NCBI GenBank assembly: GCA_945899335.1 | Contig: CAMDIP010000106.1 | Location: 1-5,215, forward strand | Origin: Bordetella parapertussis | GTDB lineage: Bacteria > Pseudomonadota > Gammaproteobacteria > Burkholderiales > Burkholderiaceae_C | Direction of reading: 5' to 3' | DNA length: 5,215 nucleotides | Part shown: piece after piece, positions 4,922 through 5,215 of the stretch | How positions within the stretch are numbered: position 1 is the first letter of the stretch | Layout: each line of letters begins with the position of its first letter | Made by a program: the position numbers and the translations under genes | The notes under the pieces: model-generated | The model's input: the letters and a program-made list of their open reading frames with translations, nothing else | What the model was told of the DNA's origin: nothing | Database searches by the model: none

Positions 4922-5215
4922 CTAGGAGCGCACCACCAGTAAACCGCTTATGTAACCCACAGCTGATTTTTGGTTGATGCCGCCCCAATTGCTGCTGATG
5001 GTTGACATAAGTTCAGCAGGCACGGTTTTTCCATTCAGGGTGCCTGTCCCTGTGGTGGTGTTGTACGACAAGTCACCAGCGTGTTGAAAGCCTGTCATCA
5101 AATAGGCAAAGCCGTTGATATTGTCCACCGCTTGCAAGCCTGTGCACTCAGCACCTGCTGGTGTTGATAAAAGCTTGGAGAGTTGTTGAGAGTCGACGTT
5201 GTAAGCCCATACGTA
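4922..5215 (-). CDS. PhoX/DUF839-type phosphatase-like protein, C-terminal fragment
   Basis: The open frame enters from the right edge and ends at TAG, giving 97 visible residues. The frame stays open to the edge (YVWAYNVDSQQLSKLLSTPA ...), so the true start is outside the window; an internal TTG at 5137 is not needed. YVWAYNV, then GAECTGLQAVDNINGFAY and LMTGFQHAGDL, are typical of the last beta-propeller blades of the PhoX / DUF839 family, where the FQH or IQHPG segment is a hallmark. GYISGL near the end also fits. PhoX enzymes are calcium- and iron-dependent, Tat-exported alkaline phosphatases, but many DUF839 proteins are uncharacterised. The catalytic residues are mostly upstream, so activity cannot be judged. 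The family call is good; the enzymatic role is only probable. Confidence 0.7.
   Translation of the reverse strand, partial: YVWAYNVDSQQLSKLLSTPAGAECTGLQAVDNINGFAYLMTGFQHAGDLSYNTTTGTGTLNGKTVPAELMSTISSNWGGINQKSAVGYISGLLVVRS

Overview
The window looks like chromosome from a betaproteobacterium of the order Burkholderiales, probably Comamonadaceae-like (Limnohabitans or Rhodoferax type). This rests on gene content (an fds-type NAD-linked formate dehydrogenase locus with its FdsR-like regulator), protein style and moderate GC by eye. Genus cannot be fixed from this sequence alone. No mobile element, CRISPR array or integrase is visible.

Left region (1-1922, minus strand): the start of a soluble formate dehydrogenase gamma subunit (fdsG) runs off the left edge. 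It is preceded by only 7 bp by a 548-residue MFS transporter of the oxalate/formate antiporter (OFA) family. These two genes appear to form the head of an fds operon read leftward. A 176-bp divergent intergenic region (1747-1922) separates them from fdsR on the plus strand. It holds two closely related palindromes, ATATGCTTT-A-AAAGCACAT and ATATGCTCT-GA-AGAGCCTAT. One overlies the predicted start of the operon transcript and the other lies just upstream of the fdsR ATG, as expected for operators of a regulator that controls both itself and its target operon. A third palindrome with a GGCAAT direct repeat lies between them.

Middle (1923-4680): fdsR encodes a ModE-like winged-helix domain fused to a periplasmic-binding-protein-like sensor domain. 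A bidirectional hairpin terminator ends fdsR and, from the other side, a minus-strand two-gene unit. That unit encodes a secreted DUF1007 protein with an EF-hand-like loop and a mature N-terminus predicted as His-Pro-His, followed by a secreted cyclase-family metal-dependent hydrolase. The two genes overlap by 4 bp (ATGA), so they are likely translationally coupled and may act together in the periplasm.

Right (4681-5215): a 143-bp intergenic region with a loose inverted repeat, then a minus-strand tRNA-Arg(CCU) with an encoded CCA and one G.G mismatch in the acceptor stem. The C-terminal 97 residues of a PhoX/DUF839-type phosphatase-like protein follow, cut by the right edge.

Together the left half reads as a formate (and possibly oxalate) uptake and oxidation module: transporter, NAD-linked dehydrogenase and dedicated regulator. 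The right half is a separate periplasmic pair of unknown substrate. The most informative novelty candidates are the twin operators, the transporter as first gene of the fds operon, and the coupled DUF1007-cyclase pair.
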